Positions 1-9,500 of a DNA stretch of 60,024 bases are shown in pieces. The stretch comes from Candidatus Scalindua sp. (GTDB lineage: Bacteria > Planctomycetota > Brocadiia > Brocadiales > Scalinduaceae). Position 1 is the stretch's first letter; each line of letters opens with the position of its first letter. The notes under the pieces are model-generated. The model ran no database searches. It saw only the letters and a program-made list of their open reading frames with translations, and was not told the origin of the DNA. The stretch lies in NCBI GenBank assembly GCA_021776915.1, contig JAIQZU010000007.1, positions 1 to 60,024 of the forward strand. Direction: 5' to 3'. The translations under genes and the position numbers were made by a program.

Positions 1-666
1 AATATGAGTACCTGGAAACCCCTCTCTTATCATAGCGCAGAAGGTCATAGAGGAAAAAAGCTGCTGCTTCAAGACAATGGAGATCCCGATTACGTCAGGT
101 TCTTCTGCCTCAATAGCAGGTTTGAGTATGTGATTGAACGCATCCCGATACACATTTACCTCAGTGTCTTCGACAGCTTCAAGAATTTCTGAAGACATAA
201 ACAGTTTATAATTTAAGTCTGTTTCCATAGGAGGCATGCAGATTCTTGCAGGGGCGTAAGCAAGGGATATGGTATCAGTCACTTCACGAAAAACATTCAT
301 GGCCCATTCCAGTTTATCCACATTATAAAATTCCTGTGACCGTACAATAGTCTTGGCATGCTCTGCTTTTTCGGTAAGTTTGGTAATATTGAAATGGGTG
401 TGTTTACGTGGAGTCCTTTCAAGTATCAGGTTAAGACCTTCCTCACTGAAGAACCAGTCATACATTTCCAGGTTCATGTCCTTCTGGATAACACGATGTC
501 CGGATCCCCTTAAAAATGCGGTCAGAGTCGGCAAGCTCAAATAAGGTTCGGAGGGATACCAGTCAGGAGGAAATATCAACATTACCTTCTTTGACTGTCC
601 TGGTTGTTGAGAGGAGAGGTATTTTAGTGGTTGAGCCTTTTGCCCTTTTGCATAGTCTATCCTCAT
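1..666 (-). CDS. B12-binding radical SAM protein, N-terminal part (cut by window edge)
   Basis: An open frame runs from ATG at 666 to the window edge, giving 222 residues without a stop. After a short leader it reads VMLIFPPDWYPSEPYLSLP, then AFLRGSGHRV about 25 residues on, and near the edge PDVIGISIVLKQQ followed by an SMTF..MIR stretch. This is the usual layout of the cobalamin-binding Rossmann domain found at the N-terminus of many B12-dependent radical SAM enzymes (a PP..P.G...L...G.....D region, then PD.IGIS). The radical SAM CxxxCxxC motif would lie beyond the edge, so the reaction cannot be named. The insert between the two conserved blocks (about residues 60-180) is long. Family call from motifs only. 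Confidence 0.7.
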   Translation of the reverse strand, partial: MRIDYAKGQKAQPLKYLSSQQPGQSKKVMLIFPPDWYPSEPYLSLPTLTAFLRGSGHRVIQKDMNLEMYDWFFSEEGLNLILERTPRKHTHFNITKLTEKAEHAKTIVRSQEFYNVDKLEWAMNVFREVTDTISLAYAPARICMPPMETDLNYKLFMSSEILEAVEDTEVNVYRDAFNHILKPAIEAEEPDVIGISIVLKQQLFSSMTFCAMIREGFPGTHI

Positions 667-702
667 ATAAAGTCCAGAAGTTTATTTTGTAGAATTTTGT
701 GC

Positions 703-1494
703 CTACTGTTTACTGCCTTTTTGGCTCTCGCCTCCCGCTTCTTTTTTGCTTGCAACGCTGTCCTCTGGTTCAAGACCTTGTGTCTTGACAAGTAAATCGA
801 CAATTATTTTGGATTCGTGGTGTGTAAACCAATCTTTTTTCAATACCGTCCTGGCCATCAAGCGCATATCAGCAATGATTTCTTCCCAATCTCTTCTTGA
901 GTTACGTTCCAGAAAAATCCTGCCGGCATCATGGCATATCAGACATTTGTCAACTATTTTTTGAGCTACAACGTCATCACGCATAATTGTCGCTCTTTCG
1001 GTAAGATATTCTATTATGACAGGGAGATCTTCGTCAAGAAACATTTCTGGTGCGTTGTCTCTTATCCTTGTTACGGTTTACTTCCATTCTTCTCCTGTTT
1101 TATCTGCTAAAAGAATTCTGTTCACAGAATGACACACTGTACACCTGTCGATAAAGAGTAATCGAGCATCAACATATTTTTTCTTCTTAGGAAAAGATCC
1201 TATTACACCCTTTCTGGTGCCAAGGATTTCAGTGATTATCTGTTCTCCTTCCTCCTGTGTAATCCACAAGGGGCTCTTTTCAATCATTCTAGTGATACAG
1301 GATCGCCACTCTTCTTCAGTCTTTGTATCTGCAAAAATCCTATCAAGTGGATGGCATTTTGAACATTTTGGTTCGTATAAAAATTTCCAACTTTCATACG
1401 GAAAAGGTTCTTTTGTTTCTTGTGTCTGGCCATAAGTTTATGAAAATAGTACATGTATTGTGAGCACTATTATAAATGTGCAAAAGTTTCTCAT
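703..1494 (-). pseudogene. Triheme c-type cytochrome frame interrupted by two in-frame TAA codons
   Basis: One frame from ATG 1494, preceded by a good GGAGGG ribosome site, to the stop at 703 would encode 263 residues. It starts with a signal peptide (MRNFCTFIIVLTIHVLFS) and has three heme sites: CSKCH (residue 44), CTVCH (118) and CLICH (184). Each is followed by a similar helical unit with an EEW/RDW motif, so the protein is an internal triplication. The frame is broken by TAA at 1438-1440, right after the signal peptide, and by TAA at 1078-1080, inside the second unit just after GEEWK. Coding similarity continues across both stops with no frameshift. Read as three genes, only the third part has a plausible length and none has its own signal peptide. 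Most likely a decaying electron-carrier gene; recoding or sequence error are alternatives. Confidence 0.7.
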
Positions 1495-1623
1495 ACAAAT
1501 CCCTCCGTTTCTGTCTATTTTGTTTGCAAACCTCAACGGTATCCATCTCTTTAATTGTAAAATATTAAGACTATTCTAGAAAGATTATTAAACTATAATG
1601 ATTACAGATTGTCAATCCTGAAC

Positions 1624-1773
1624 TTACTTCTCCAGTCGTTCCTTTGATGATAAATTCACCTCGTTGAAGATTCCAAATTTGATTGTAGTGCCCACTTCTC
1701 GTTGCACCCATGGATTTTCACTTATATATTGCTTTGACAACTGGTAAGCATCCGAGTCCTTCAGAAAATGCAT
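1624..1773 (-). pseudogene. Short remnant resembling a Coa1/Tim21-like domain
   Basis: A 49-codon frame (ATG 1773 to TAA 1624) reads MHFLKDSDAYQLSKQYISEN, then PWVQREVGTTIKFGIFNEVN. The pattern of a helix with S.AYQ.A followed by N..V...LG..IK.G resembles the N-terminal half of Coa1-family (cytochrome oxidase assembly factor-like) proteins. The usual N-terminal membrane anchor and the C-terminal half are missing, and a TGA lies just upstream in frame. I read it as the only recognisable gene trace in the otherwise empty 1495-2182 interval. The assignment rests on a short match made by eye. Confidence 0.35.
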
Positions 1774-2182
1774 CACTCAAACAATTAAACCTAGAAGGAA
1801 GAGTAAGCTTACAACAATGAATAGTTAACAATTTGACTCGTTAATTTTTCTAGTCCAGCGGATTCAGTATGAGGTAGGTGATTCGGTAAGAATCTATTTT
1901 TTGACAGGTCCCCTCAATTTTCATCCCCATATTTATGTTAAACTGTTACATTCTGACATTGGATGTTTCTTTACGTGACATTATTATGAATCAAACCGAA
2001 TACGGGAATAACACGACATTCTGTATCTACTGCTTATATTGCATGTTACAAAAGTTTTTTGCTAAGTAAGATACATTGGAATTGCTTTTGCGCCTTACAC
2101 TTACAAAGCTAATGATAATCAGCCTCTTCTGTGGTTATAAGTTTTATCATTTAAAAAACTTGAAAGTGGGTTTATTTTAATA

Positions 2183-2452
2183 ATGGAATATACGACGGGA
2201 TTGTTAGACATTGCGGCTATATGGGCTATTATTCTGTCTGGTATTGTTGGGGCATCGGGACGGTTTTTCAAGTGTAGCGGTTTAATAGGTTTTGTAATTG
2301 GGCTTCTTGTAGGTACATTTCTGATTTCAATGACTCCAATGGAAGCAATAAATACCTACACTGGTATCCACATTAATCCGGAAAAATCATTTGTGGTGCA
2401 ACCACTAAGTACCTTTGTTGGGAACATTTTTGAGACTATAATGCCGGGATAA
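2183..2452 (+). CDS. Small membrane protein, unknown function
   Basis: An 89-residue protein starting MEYTTGLLDIAAIWAIILSG. Two hydrophobic segments (about residues 8-25 and 33-52) are separated by a short loop with GRFFKCSG, so it should be an inner-membrane hairpin. The C-terminal 35 residues are soluble and moderately hydrophobic. The ribosome site is weak (a GTGGG about 15 bases before the ATG). It stands alone, facing a convergent hemerythrin gene. No family recognised; the long open frame and clear topology are the only support. Confidence 0.5.
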   Translation: MEYTTGLLDIAAIWAIILSGIVGASGRFFKCSGLIGFVIGLLVGTFLISMTPMEAINTYTGIHINPEKSFVVQPLSTFVGNIFETIMPG

Positions 2453-2479
2453 TCTTATATTATGTACATGAATCCCGGC
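2443..2479 (+). terminator. Possible hairpin at the end of the small membrane protein gene
   Basis: GCCGGGAT (2443-2450) and ATCCCGGC (2472-2479) are perfectly complementary 8-base arms around an AT-rich 21-base loop. The left arm includes the last codons of the upstream gene. There is no clear T-run, so this is a weak candidate terminator or mRNA-end structure. Confidence 0.35.
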
Positions 2480-2502
2480 TACACACCTTAAACACAAACA
2501 TT

Positions 2503-2904
2503 TTATTCATTCATGTATTCATACTCTTCATAGAGGGATGCTTCTTCGTTGCTTATTCTTTTGCTGAGAGCGGCGAGAAGTTTTTCAAAATCTTCCTGGA
2601 GTTCCTCACCTGAAAATCCCTCAGAGTATTTATCAAAGAATTCGTGTACAATTGTTGAGACATTCTCCATATCCATTTCAAATAGATCTAATGTGTTTTT
2701 TAGGTCTTTATTATTTTCTGCTTCTTTGCGAAGTCTCGGATAAAGTTGATCATCCTCCATTTCGAGATGTGCAAGCAAGCTCGTTTGTACAGACATGAGT
2801 TTGTCTTGTCCTTCCTTTGAAAGAATACCAAGTTTTTTGACATCGTTGAGAGCAGCAACGATTTCTGTATGTTCTTTCTTAAGTTCTTCAATCAGTATAC
2901 TCAT
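2503..2904 (-). CDS. Hemerythrin-like (HHE domain) protein, copy 1
   Basis: A 133-residue, all-helical, acidic protein. Candidate metal ligands are His12 in KKEHTEIV, the His/Glu pair in LLAHLEMEDDQLYP (around residue 46) and the His in STIVHEFFDKY (around residue 87). This is the HHE pattern of single-domain hemerythrins, which bind O2, NO or a di-iron centre in the cytoplasm. Upstream of the ATG is a run of GAAATGAGGGGGAAATG type that serves as a strong ribosome site. A close paralogue lies at 19632-20033, with the same length, start and EEYEYMNE/EEHEKINQ ending, so the pair arose by duplication. In an anaerobe a role in O2 or NO defence is likely but inferred. Confidence 0.85.
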   Translation of the reverse strand: MSILIEELKKEHTEIVAALNDVKKLGILSKEGQDKLMSVQTSLLAHLEMEDDQLYPRLRKEAENNKDLKNTLDLFEMDMENVSTIVHEFFDKYSEGFSGEELQEDFEKLLAALSKRISNEEASLYEEYEYMNE

Positions 2905-3105
2905 TTCCCCCTCATTTCCTTCTTAATATTTATTAAGAACAGAACTTACTGCTGAGCACGACTGCTCACGTACTGGTACAAGAGCAATGTTCTTCAAATA
3001 AAAGGATAACCACTAATCCATTTTAAAGCAAGAGTTGATTTATGTGTTAAACAGCCTGTAAGTAGGGATGCAGCCTGCCCGGCAATTTGCATCTAATTCC
3101 TTAAA

Positions 3106-3780
3106 TTAAAAAGGTTCGATGGTACTGAGGAAGGTCAAACGATTATTATCTGTCGGGTGGGTGAAGATCAACTCTTGAGCGTGCAGGAATAATCGATCGG
3201 CCAGTGCAAATGCTGCCTTATGGCCATAAAGCTCATCGCCAAGAATGGGGTGTCCCAGCGCCTGCATATGTACACGTAGCTGGTGTGTTCGCCCTGTAAC
3301 AGGGATTAATTCCAGGCTGCAACTGTCTTCATGCCGCTCCAGAATCCGCCAGAAAGTTTGAGCCGCTTTACCATGTTGGTGATCGATGATCTGCAGTGGA
3401 CGCCGTTCCAGATCGCAGCGCAACGGTACATTTACCTCACCGGATTCTTCCTCAGGGTGGCCGTATACTTTTGAGATATATGTTTTCTCGGTTTCACGAT
3501 CCTGAAACTGGCGACTTAGCTCACGGTGTGATTCCGGGTTTTGTGCAATAATCATGAGGCCAGAAGTAGAAAAATCCAGGCGGTGAACGATAAGTGCGTT
3601 CGGGAAACGCTGCTGAACACGGTGAATGAGACAATCCTGTTTTTCCGGTGTCTTGCCGGGTACTGACAACATATTTGCCGGCTTATCAACAATGATGATC
3701 TGATCATCGTTATAAATATACTCAATGTCACCCCTTGGTGGAGGTAATTGCTTATGTATTATATGAGACAAAGAAGGCAT
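3106..3780 (-). CDS. rluA: RNA pseudouridine synthase, RluA type
   Basis: A 224-residue protein, the size of the short RluA enzymes without an S4 domain. It has the family landmarks in order: IIIVDKPANMLSVPGK (residues about 29-44), the catalytic HRLDFSTSGL with the nucleophilic Asp (about 66-75), KTYISKVYGHP, the RTHQLRVHMQALGHPILGDELY block and a C-terminal LFLHAQELIFTHP. E. coli RluA, which modifies U746 of 23S rRNA and U32 of some tRNAs, shows the same sequence of blocks. The leader before the catalytic domain is short. It is monocistronic, facing away from the ATPase gene at 4034. Confidence 0.9.
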   Translation of the reverse strand: MPSLSHIIHKQLPPPRGDIEYIYNDDQIIIVDKPANMLSVPGKTPEKQDCLIHRVQQRFPNALIVHRLDFSTSGLMIIAQNPESHRELSRQFQDRETEKTYISKVYGHPEEESGEVNVPLRCDLERRPLQIIDHQHGKAAQTFWRILERHEDSCSLELIPVTGRTHQLRVHMQALGHPILGDELYGHKAAFALADRLFLHAQELIFTHPTDNNRLTFLSTIEPF

Positions 3781-4033
3781 TGTTATTTTTAAGACGAAGC
3801 AATAGAAAAAAACTGATTTTAAACTGTCGGCTTAAAAATAACAAATGATATCTCAATACCTGTCTTGATGAAAGTATGGAGGGGATGTTTTTTACCATTT
3901 TATAACCCTATTCAGCCTATTGTGTACCCGAGAATTTACCTGGCATGTGCGACGTCCAAAGTTTTATAAATTGGAAAAGGATAAGCTCTTTTGTTATAAA
4001 TAAGCGGAAGTTATTAATAGGGCAGAGAAGCAG

Positions 4034-5746
4034 ATGCAAAATCAAAATGAACTGGTTCAGGCTTTATCAAAAATGGATGGGAAGTCATACCCTGCTTATA
4101 AGGCTATAAAGGGCAGTTATCAATATCAGGATTTTGAGCTTTCGATAGACCACGTCCAAGGCGACCCGTTTGCCATACCCAGTAAGGTAAGAGTCATAAT
4201 TCCAATACGTACAGCCCAATTCCCGGAAGACACATATCATAATGACTGCAGGAATGTTGCCTTGTGTGACTTCCTTGCAAGACGGTTTTATCATTCCATT
4301 AAAAAGCATAATACACAAAGGGAGGGTTCGGGGAAAAGCGGCGTTATCGAAATAGACCGTCCGGGACAGGAGGTGCTCAAAACCTCTTCTATGGTCATAA
4401 AAGACGGTTGTGTTGAGGCGCGTTTCCTGGTTGGTCTCCCGGCTTTTGGTCGCAGGATTGCCGGCAGGATAGCCGCTAACATATTTTCAGAAGTTATTCC
4501 TCAGGTTGTAAACGATTCATTGTGTTTCCGGGAGCTTCCTGAAGATAAATTGTACCGTCATATTGAGACCGTTGAGGATGCTGAATTTATCAGGGAGAAA
4601 TTACCTGAATTAGGTTGGATAGCATTTGTAGCGGATAATGCTGTTTTACCCAGGGCCAGTGGAGTCGATCCCCGGCCGCTGAGTACAGGAAAACTGGTAC
4701 CTTTTGAAAGCTGTCAATCGATGAGAGTCAGCATAGAATTACCCAACCATGGCCCAATAACCGGGATGGGGATTCCTGAAGGTGTGACATTGGTTGTGGG
4801 TGGAGGATATCATGGGAAATCCACTCTATTGAACGCATTGGAACACGGAGTATATAACCATATCCCGGATGATGGCCGTGAGTTTGTGGTAACCAATGCC
4901 GATGCAGTCAAGATAAGGGCGGAGGACGGACGCAGTATTCAGAATCTGAATATAGACCCCTTTATCTCTAATCTGCCGTTTGATCAGGCTACCACTACAT
5001 TTTCTACTGCTAATGCCAGTGGGAGTACCTCTCAGGCAGCTAATATCCTGGAGGCATTGGAGGTCGGGGCGCAGGCTCTTTTGCTGGATGAGGATACGCT
5101 GGCAACAAATTTCATGATCAGCGATCCGCGGATGAAGGCTCTGATCGCAAAAGAGAAGGAACCCATTACGCCATTTGTGGAACACGTGCGCAGACTCTAT
5201 GAAGAAAAGGGTATTTCAACCGTAATCGTAATGGGAGGCAGTGGCGACTATTTCAGCCTGGCAGATGTGGTTATAGGTATGATTGAATATGTTCCGCATG
5301 ATTTAACTGCTCAGGCGCATCAGATAGTTAAGGATAATCCTTCTCCTCAGGACTTTGATGTTGTGTCCCCTTCAGACATTCAGCGCATTCCCACATCAAA
5401 TATACTGAGCGCTGCAAAAGGAAAAAGATCGGTAGACATTAAAATAGAGGACCTTCTATATATGCGCTTTGGTGAACACAAGGTTCAGGTTGGAGCGGTG
5501 GAACAGCTCGTGCATCCCAGTCAGCTGAGGGCGATAGGATACGCCATCCATTATGCCGGCCGTTATATAGACGGCCGGAGAAGCATAATGGAAATATGCC
5601 GGCAGGTGTTAGCCGATATCAGAGAAAAAGGGCTGGATTGTTTGAGTGATAGGGAGGCAAGGGGTGACTTTGCTGAATTCAGGATCTACGAAATGGCAGC
5701 AACGCTGAACCGGTTTCGGGCCCTGAGAGTAGAGCAGAGGGGCTGA
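4034..5746 (+). CDS. Predicted ABC-class ATPase, COG3044 family
   Basis: A 570-residue soluble protein. The Walker A motif is GGGYHGKSTLLNALEHG (about residues 256-272). A signature-like SGSTSQAANILEALEVGAQ runs directly into the Walker B segment ALLLDEDTLATNFM, and a conserved IVMGGSGDYFSLADVVIGM block follows. The long N-terminal half, the hairpin-rich C-terminal third and the absence of membrane segments match the COG3044 group of stand-alone ABC-type ATPases. Their substrate is unknown; an RNA role has been suggested because some lie near RNA genes. Here rluA is the divergent neighbour, which fits but proves nothing. Confidence 0.85.
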   Translation: MQNQNELVQALSKMDGKSYPAYKAIKGSYQYQDFELSIDHVQGDPFAIPSKVRVIIPIRTAQFPEDTYHNDCRNVALCDFLARRFYHSIKKHNTQREGSGKSGVIEIDRPGQEVLKTSSMVIKDGCVEARFLVGLPAFGRRIAGRIAANIFSEVIPQVVNDSLCFRELPEDKLYRHIETVEDAEFIREKLPELGWIAFVADNAVLPRASGVDPRPLSTGKLVPFESCQSMRVSIELPNHGPITGMGIPEGVTLVVGGGYHGKSTLLNALEHGVYNHIPDDGREFVVTNADAVKIRAEDGRSIQNLNIDPFISNLPFDQATTTFSTANASGSTSQAANILEALEVGAQALLLDEDTLATNFMISDPRMKALIAKEKEPITPFVEHVRRLYEEKGISTVIVMGGSGDYFSLADVVIGMIEYVPHDLTAQAHQIVKDNPSPQDFDVVSPSDIQRIPTSNILSAAKGKRSVDIKIEDLLYMRFGEHKVQVGAVEQLVHPSQLRAIGYAIHYAGRYIDGRRSIMEICRQVLADIREKGLDCLSDREARGDFAEFRIYEMAATLNRFRALRVEQRG

Positions 5747-5794
5747 GGTTTTACCCTCACTCAAGGAGAAGTGAAACCTGTCTACTGGAGAAAA

Positions 5795-6103
5795 TTAGCC
5801 TGCTAAGGATATGGTTTTAATTTCCTGAATTTCCTTTCCCAGTGTTTCCTTCTCTTTATCCATGTCATATTGAGCTTGAAGCCTGATAAAATAACCTTCT
5901 GACATGCCAAAATATTTTGCCAGTCTAAGTCCGGTATTTGCTGAGATTCTACGCTTGCCTCTGAGTATTTCACTAATCCTCATTGGAGTAACTCCAATAT
6001 CTTTGGCCAGTCGGTAGGCAGTGATATTTGAGGGTTTCAAAAATTCTTCTTCCAAAAATATCCCCGGATGTTCAAGAGGGATTGATTCATTTTTCTTAGG
6101 CAT
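5795..6103 (-). CDS. higA: HigA-family antitoxin (XRE helix-turn-helix)
   Basis: A 102-residue protein with the HigA layout: EHPGIFLEEEFLKPSNITAY, then a helix-turn-helix (RLAKDIGVTPMRISEILRGK, about residues 30-50), then RRISANTGLRLAKYFGMSEGYFIRLQ. HigA neutralises the HigB ribonuclease and represses its own operon. It follows higB by 23 bases on the same strand, which is the reversed toxin-first order typical of this family. Confidence 0.9.
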   Translation of the reverse strand: MPKKNESIPLEHPGIFLEEEFLKPSNITAYRLAKDIGVTPMRISEILRGKRRISANTGLRLAKYFGMSEGYFIRLQAQYDMDKEKETLGKEIQEIKTISLAG

Positions 6104-6126
6104 AAATAGTCTCCGTTTTGCAAACT

Positions 6127-6408
6127 TTAATGATAATCTACTATTTCAACCCTATACGCACTATTCTTTTTCCATTTAAAGCATACCCGCCATTGATTAT
6201 TAATTCTTATACTGTATTGTCCTTTGCGGTATCCTTTAAGCTTTTCTAAATAATTTGATGGTGGATTTCTTAAATCCTGAATGGTATTGGAAATAGAAAT
6301 AGCAATCAACTTTCGCCTGGCAACAGCTTGAATTTCTTTTGGAAATTTTTTGGAAAACTGCAAATTCCATATTTTCCGGGTCTCTTTGCATTTGAAAGAT
6401 TCAAGCAT
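6127..6408 (-). CDS. higB: HigB-family toxin (RelE-like mRNA interferase)
   Basis: A 93-residue basic protein beginning MLESFKCKETRKIWN. The family features are visible: a FSKKFPKEIQAVARRKL helix, NPPSNYLEKLKGYRKGQYSI, then the core strand pair IRINNQWRVCFKW and the ending YRVEIVDYH. HigB toxins cut ribosome-bound mRNA. It is the first gene of the higBA operon. AT-rich DNA follows upstream (6410-6530) and could hold the promoter, but no clear operator was seen. Confidence 0.9.
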   Translation of the reverse strand: MLESFKCKETRKIWNLQFSKKFPKEIQAVARRKLIAISISNTIQDLRNPPSNYLEKLKGYRKGQYSIRINNQWRVCFKWKKNSAYRVEIVDYH

Positions 6409-6580
6409 GTCACAGGATTTATAATATATATCTATAATTAGTTATATTATCATATTACAATAATATTGCAAGCCGATAATAAAATAATTAATTGTGTAAA
6501 ACAGTTAGGATAAATTCTTAAATTGGACGGTATTTATTATTGGGAATGTGTTTATCCGTGACCTTCCGTGGCAAATTTTT

Positions 6581-9500
6581 TCAGCATATTTCCTCATACT
6601 CACACCACTTACATCTCTGATCACTCAACTTTTTAAAGTCTCCATCCTTATGTGCCGTGAAGAAGTTGTTCAGAGTTGAGTCTAATTCTCTGCAGGCCTC
6701 ATCAGTTGTATCAACTACTACCGGCTTATCCGGTACAAGGAAGTAGAGTATGGTTTCATCCACCTTTTTGCCATAAATAGTTTCCAGTGCTCTGGCATAG
6801 AGGTGCATCTGCAGTTGGTAGTACTTTACCTTCTCCGGTATTTCATCAGTAGTAATATCATTTGCCTTGTAGTCAATAATTTTTAACAGACCTTCATTGT
6901 TAGAATAGAAGAGGTCTATCTGCCCCCTTATAAGATTGTGCCTGTAATTGAAAATAAATGATGTCTCCCGTTTCTGCTGTTTACTTGAAACAACTTCCTT
7001 ACCAATATCGCTATTGTAGAAAGAGTTTACCCAGTTCGCAACACGGTCTATACTGTCCCGGTTAGTATCCAGCCCAAAGACATTTAGCTCTTTTTTAATA
7101 TACTCTTTGAGGTTATCTTCAGGAAAATGGTAGTTCTTAAAGACCCGGTGTACGATATTTCCCAGCTCGTGTCCGGGCAGTTCATCGTCTTTCAGATTGC
7201 TTCCATCTTCGGCTTCGGCATAATCCGGCTCGATCCAACGTCTTTCATCTATACCCTGCAGACCCAGAATAGAATTAAAATAATATAACTGCGGGCAAAA
7301 GTGAAACTTGAGTATCTCTGTGACGGAGTATACATAGTGACTGTTATCAACATCTACTCTGTGCGTGATTGTTGACAAAATATTTTTGCCCGCCTCAGCT
7401 ATCTCTTTCGAAGGTGGAGATGTCTTGATTTTGTTACATGCTGCTATCTCTTTTTTGTATTGAGTCAGCAGTTTAATTTTCTTGCCCTCTTTTGGAGGTT
7501 TATTTTCCTCTTTTATGCGCGTATGTTTTATCTCGACCGTTTGTGGTGAATTCCGGCCGTGCTTATTGTCATCGAGTTCTATGATTTCCGGGTTTTCCTT
7601 GGGGTCAGGGTTCAGGCCGAGAGTTGAAGAGACATAACCGTACCAGTTACCATTGTCTTTCTCTCCTTTAGCCCTGTTCCTGTTTATGCCTCCGGAGATT
7701 ATCAGGTGTTCCTGTGCCCTCGTCATTGCTACAAAGAGTAAGCGTCTTGATTCCCTTAATTCCTTTTCTTTTGATTCATCATTAATCCGTTCATAACTCA
7801 GGGGTCTTTCCTCTTCATTAGTCAATGGGTTCAGTATCTTAAAGCTGATTCCATGGTCCTTTGAATATACAAAATAATCTGAAGGCCTTGTGTTGTCTCT
7901 ATCAACGTCGGCAACAATAACAACCGGAAATTCCAACCCTTTAGCGGAATGGGTCGTAATCAATTTAACAACGTCATCTTCCTCGGATTCTACCGGTGCT
8001 TCGGATTCCCTTATCTCCCTGAACTTATAACCTTCTACAATCTCAATAAAATTCCTCAATGTCAGGGGTTCGAAATCCTCCTGGTTTTTACATAATTCGA
8101 CAAGCTTCAGGAGGTTTGCATACCTCTTTTTTCCATTGGAGAAAAGAAGCATCTTTGATTGAAATTCTGTCTTCTTGAGTATTAGAGAGATCAGGTTCCA
8201 TAATGAGGTTCTGGGTTTGATGCCTTGTACCTCATTCAGGAATTGTCTGAATTGAATAATCCTGTCCCGTGATTGAGATTCGATTTCTTTTATTGTGCCA
8301 GCTTCATCCAGGGCCTGATAGAGAAGTCTATTCTCATTGTTGTTATGGGCGTGATCTGCCAGCCGGAAAAGGGCGTCATCGTCTATTCCGACAAACGGAG
8401 ACTTTAAGACGGCAGCCAGGTTTATCTCATCGAGTGGTGATTCGATAACCTTCAGGAGGTTTATCAGATCGGTGATCTCCGTAGTATTAAAGAATCCCCT
8501 TCCGCTGACGACATAGTAAGGGACATCAAGATGTGACAAACTGCGTTCATATAGTTTTATATCTGTTGTACTCCGAAACAGGATGGCAAAGTCCCTGTAA
8601 GATATATTCCGCTCCCGTTCTCTTTTGTTTGTAATTTTGATTTCACCCTTTTCAACAATCTCCTTTATTCTTTTTGCTATCTCCATTGATTCCCATTTCC
8701 GAGCCTCGGTTTTATCCTTCCCCTCCGCCACGACTATTTCAATTGAGGGGAATGGTTTGTCTGAAAATTCTGCACCTGCCTTTAACTGTGTATTATTCGT
8801 TACCACCCCTTCATCCCCTCCTTCTAAAGGAGGGGAAATAGAATCAATGTGATCTTCCTGTTGGTTGGTTGGGATGCATTGCCATAACTTGTTAAAAATA
8901 TGGTTTATAAAATCGAGTATCTGTGGACGGCTCCTGAAGTTTTCATTCAGGCTTATTAAAGATTCCCGGTCGGAATCTTTCTGTATATCCTGAAATATTT
9001 CAACCTCTGCATCCCTGAAACCATAAATGGATTGCTTCTCATCACCCACAATGAATAAATTATCCTTGCTTCTTATGAGGTCAATTATGGTTTTCTGCAG
9101 TCTGCTTATGTCCTGAAATTCATCAACCAGTATGTACCGGAACTTTTGTTGTATTTCTTTTGCTATCTGTTTTTTATCCTTCAGTAATTCTATTGTTTTG
9201 GCCTCAAGGTCTGTAAAGTCAATAAGGCTCTCAGTCCTTTTCCATTCCGAATAGGCAATATCAAAATTTACGAGAAAATCTCTTAACACCATCTTCATAC
9301 TTGTAGAATAATCCTCTGCGAGTAATCCTATAAGGATTTTAAGTTCTTCGCGCAGGTTACTGCAAGGTTGTTTTACATCCTTTGATACGGACAGGTTTAT
9401 GACAGAGTGAATACCTTTGACTCTGTTTAATAAAGCAAGTATGAGGTTGTTTGCAGTTGGATTTTCAGTGGTTTTGACCTCCCCTGTTTCCCCTCCTTGT

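Noticed and set aside
353-544. A 63-codon plus-strand frame at the left edge
   Set aside because: It lies antisense inside the continuous B12-binding radical-SAM coding frame, which has clear family motifs.
746-1435. Two 72-codon plus-strand frames over the cytochrome region
   Set aside because: They lie antisense to the heme-motif frame. The heme motifs, the signal peptide and the ribosome site are all on the minus strand.
1495-2182. Search for an RNA gene or riboswitch in this gap
   Set aside because: No tRNA-like cloverleaf, conserved aptamer core or strong hairpin was found; only the Coa1-like remnant is recognisable.
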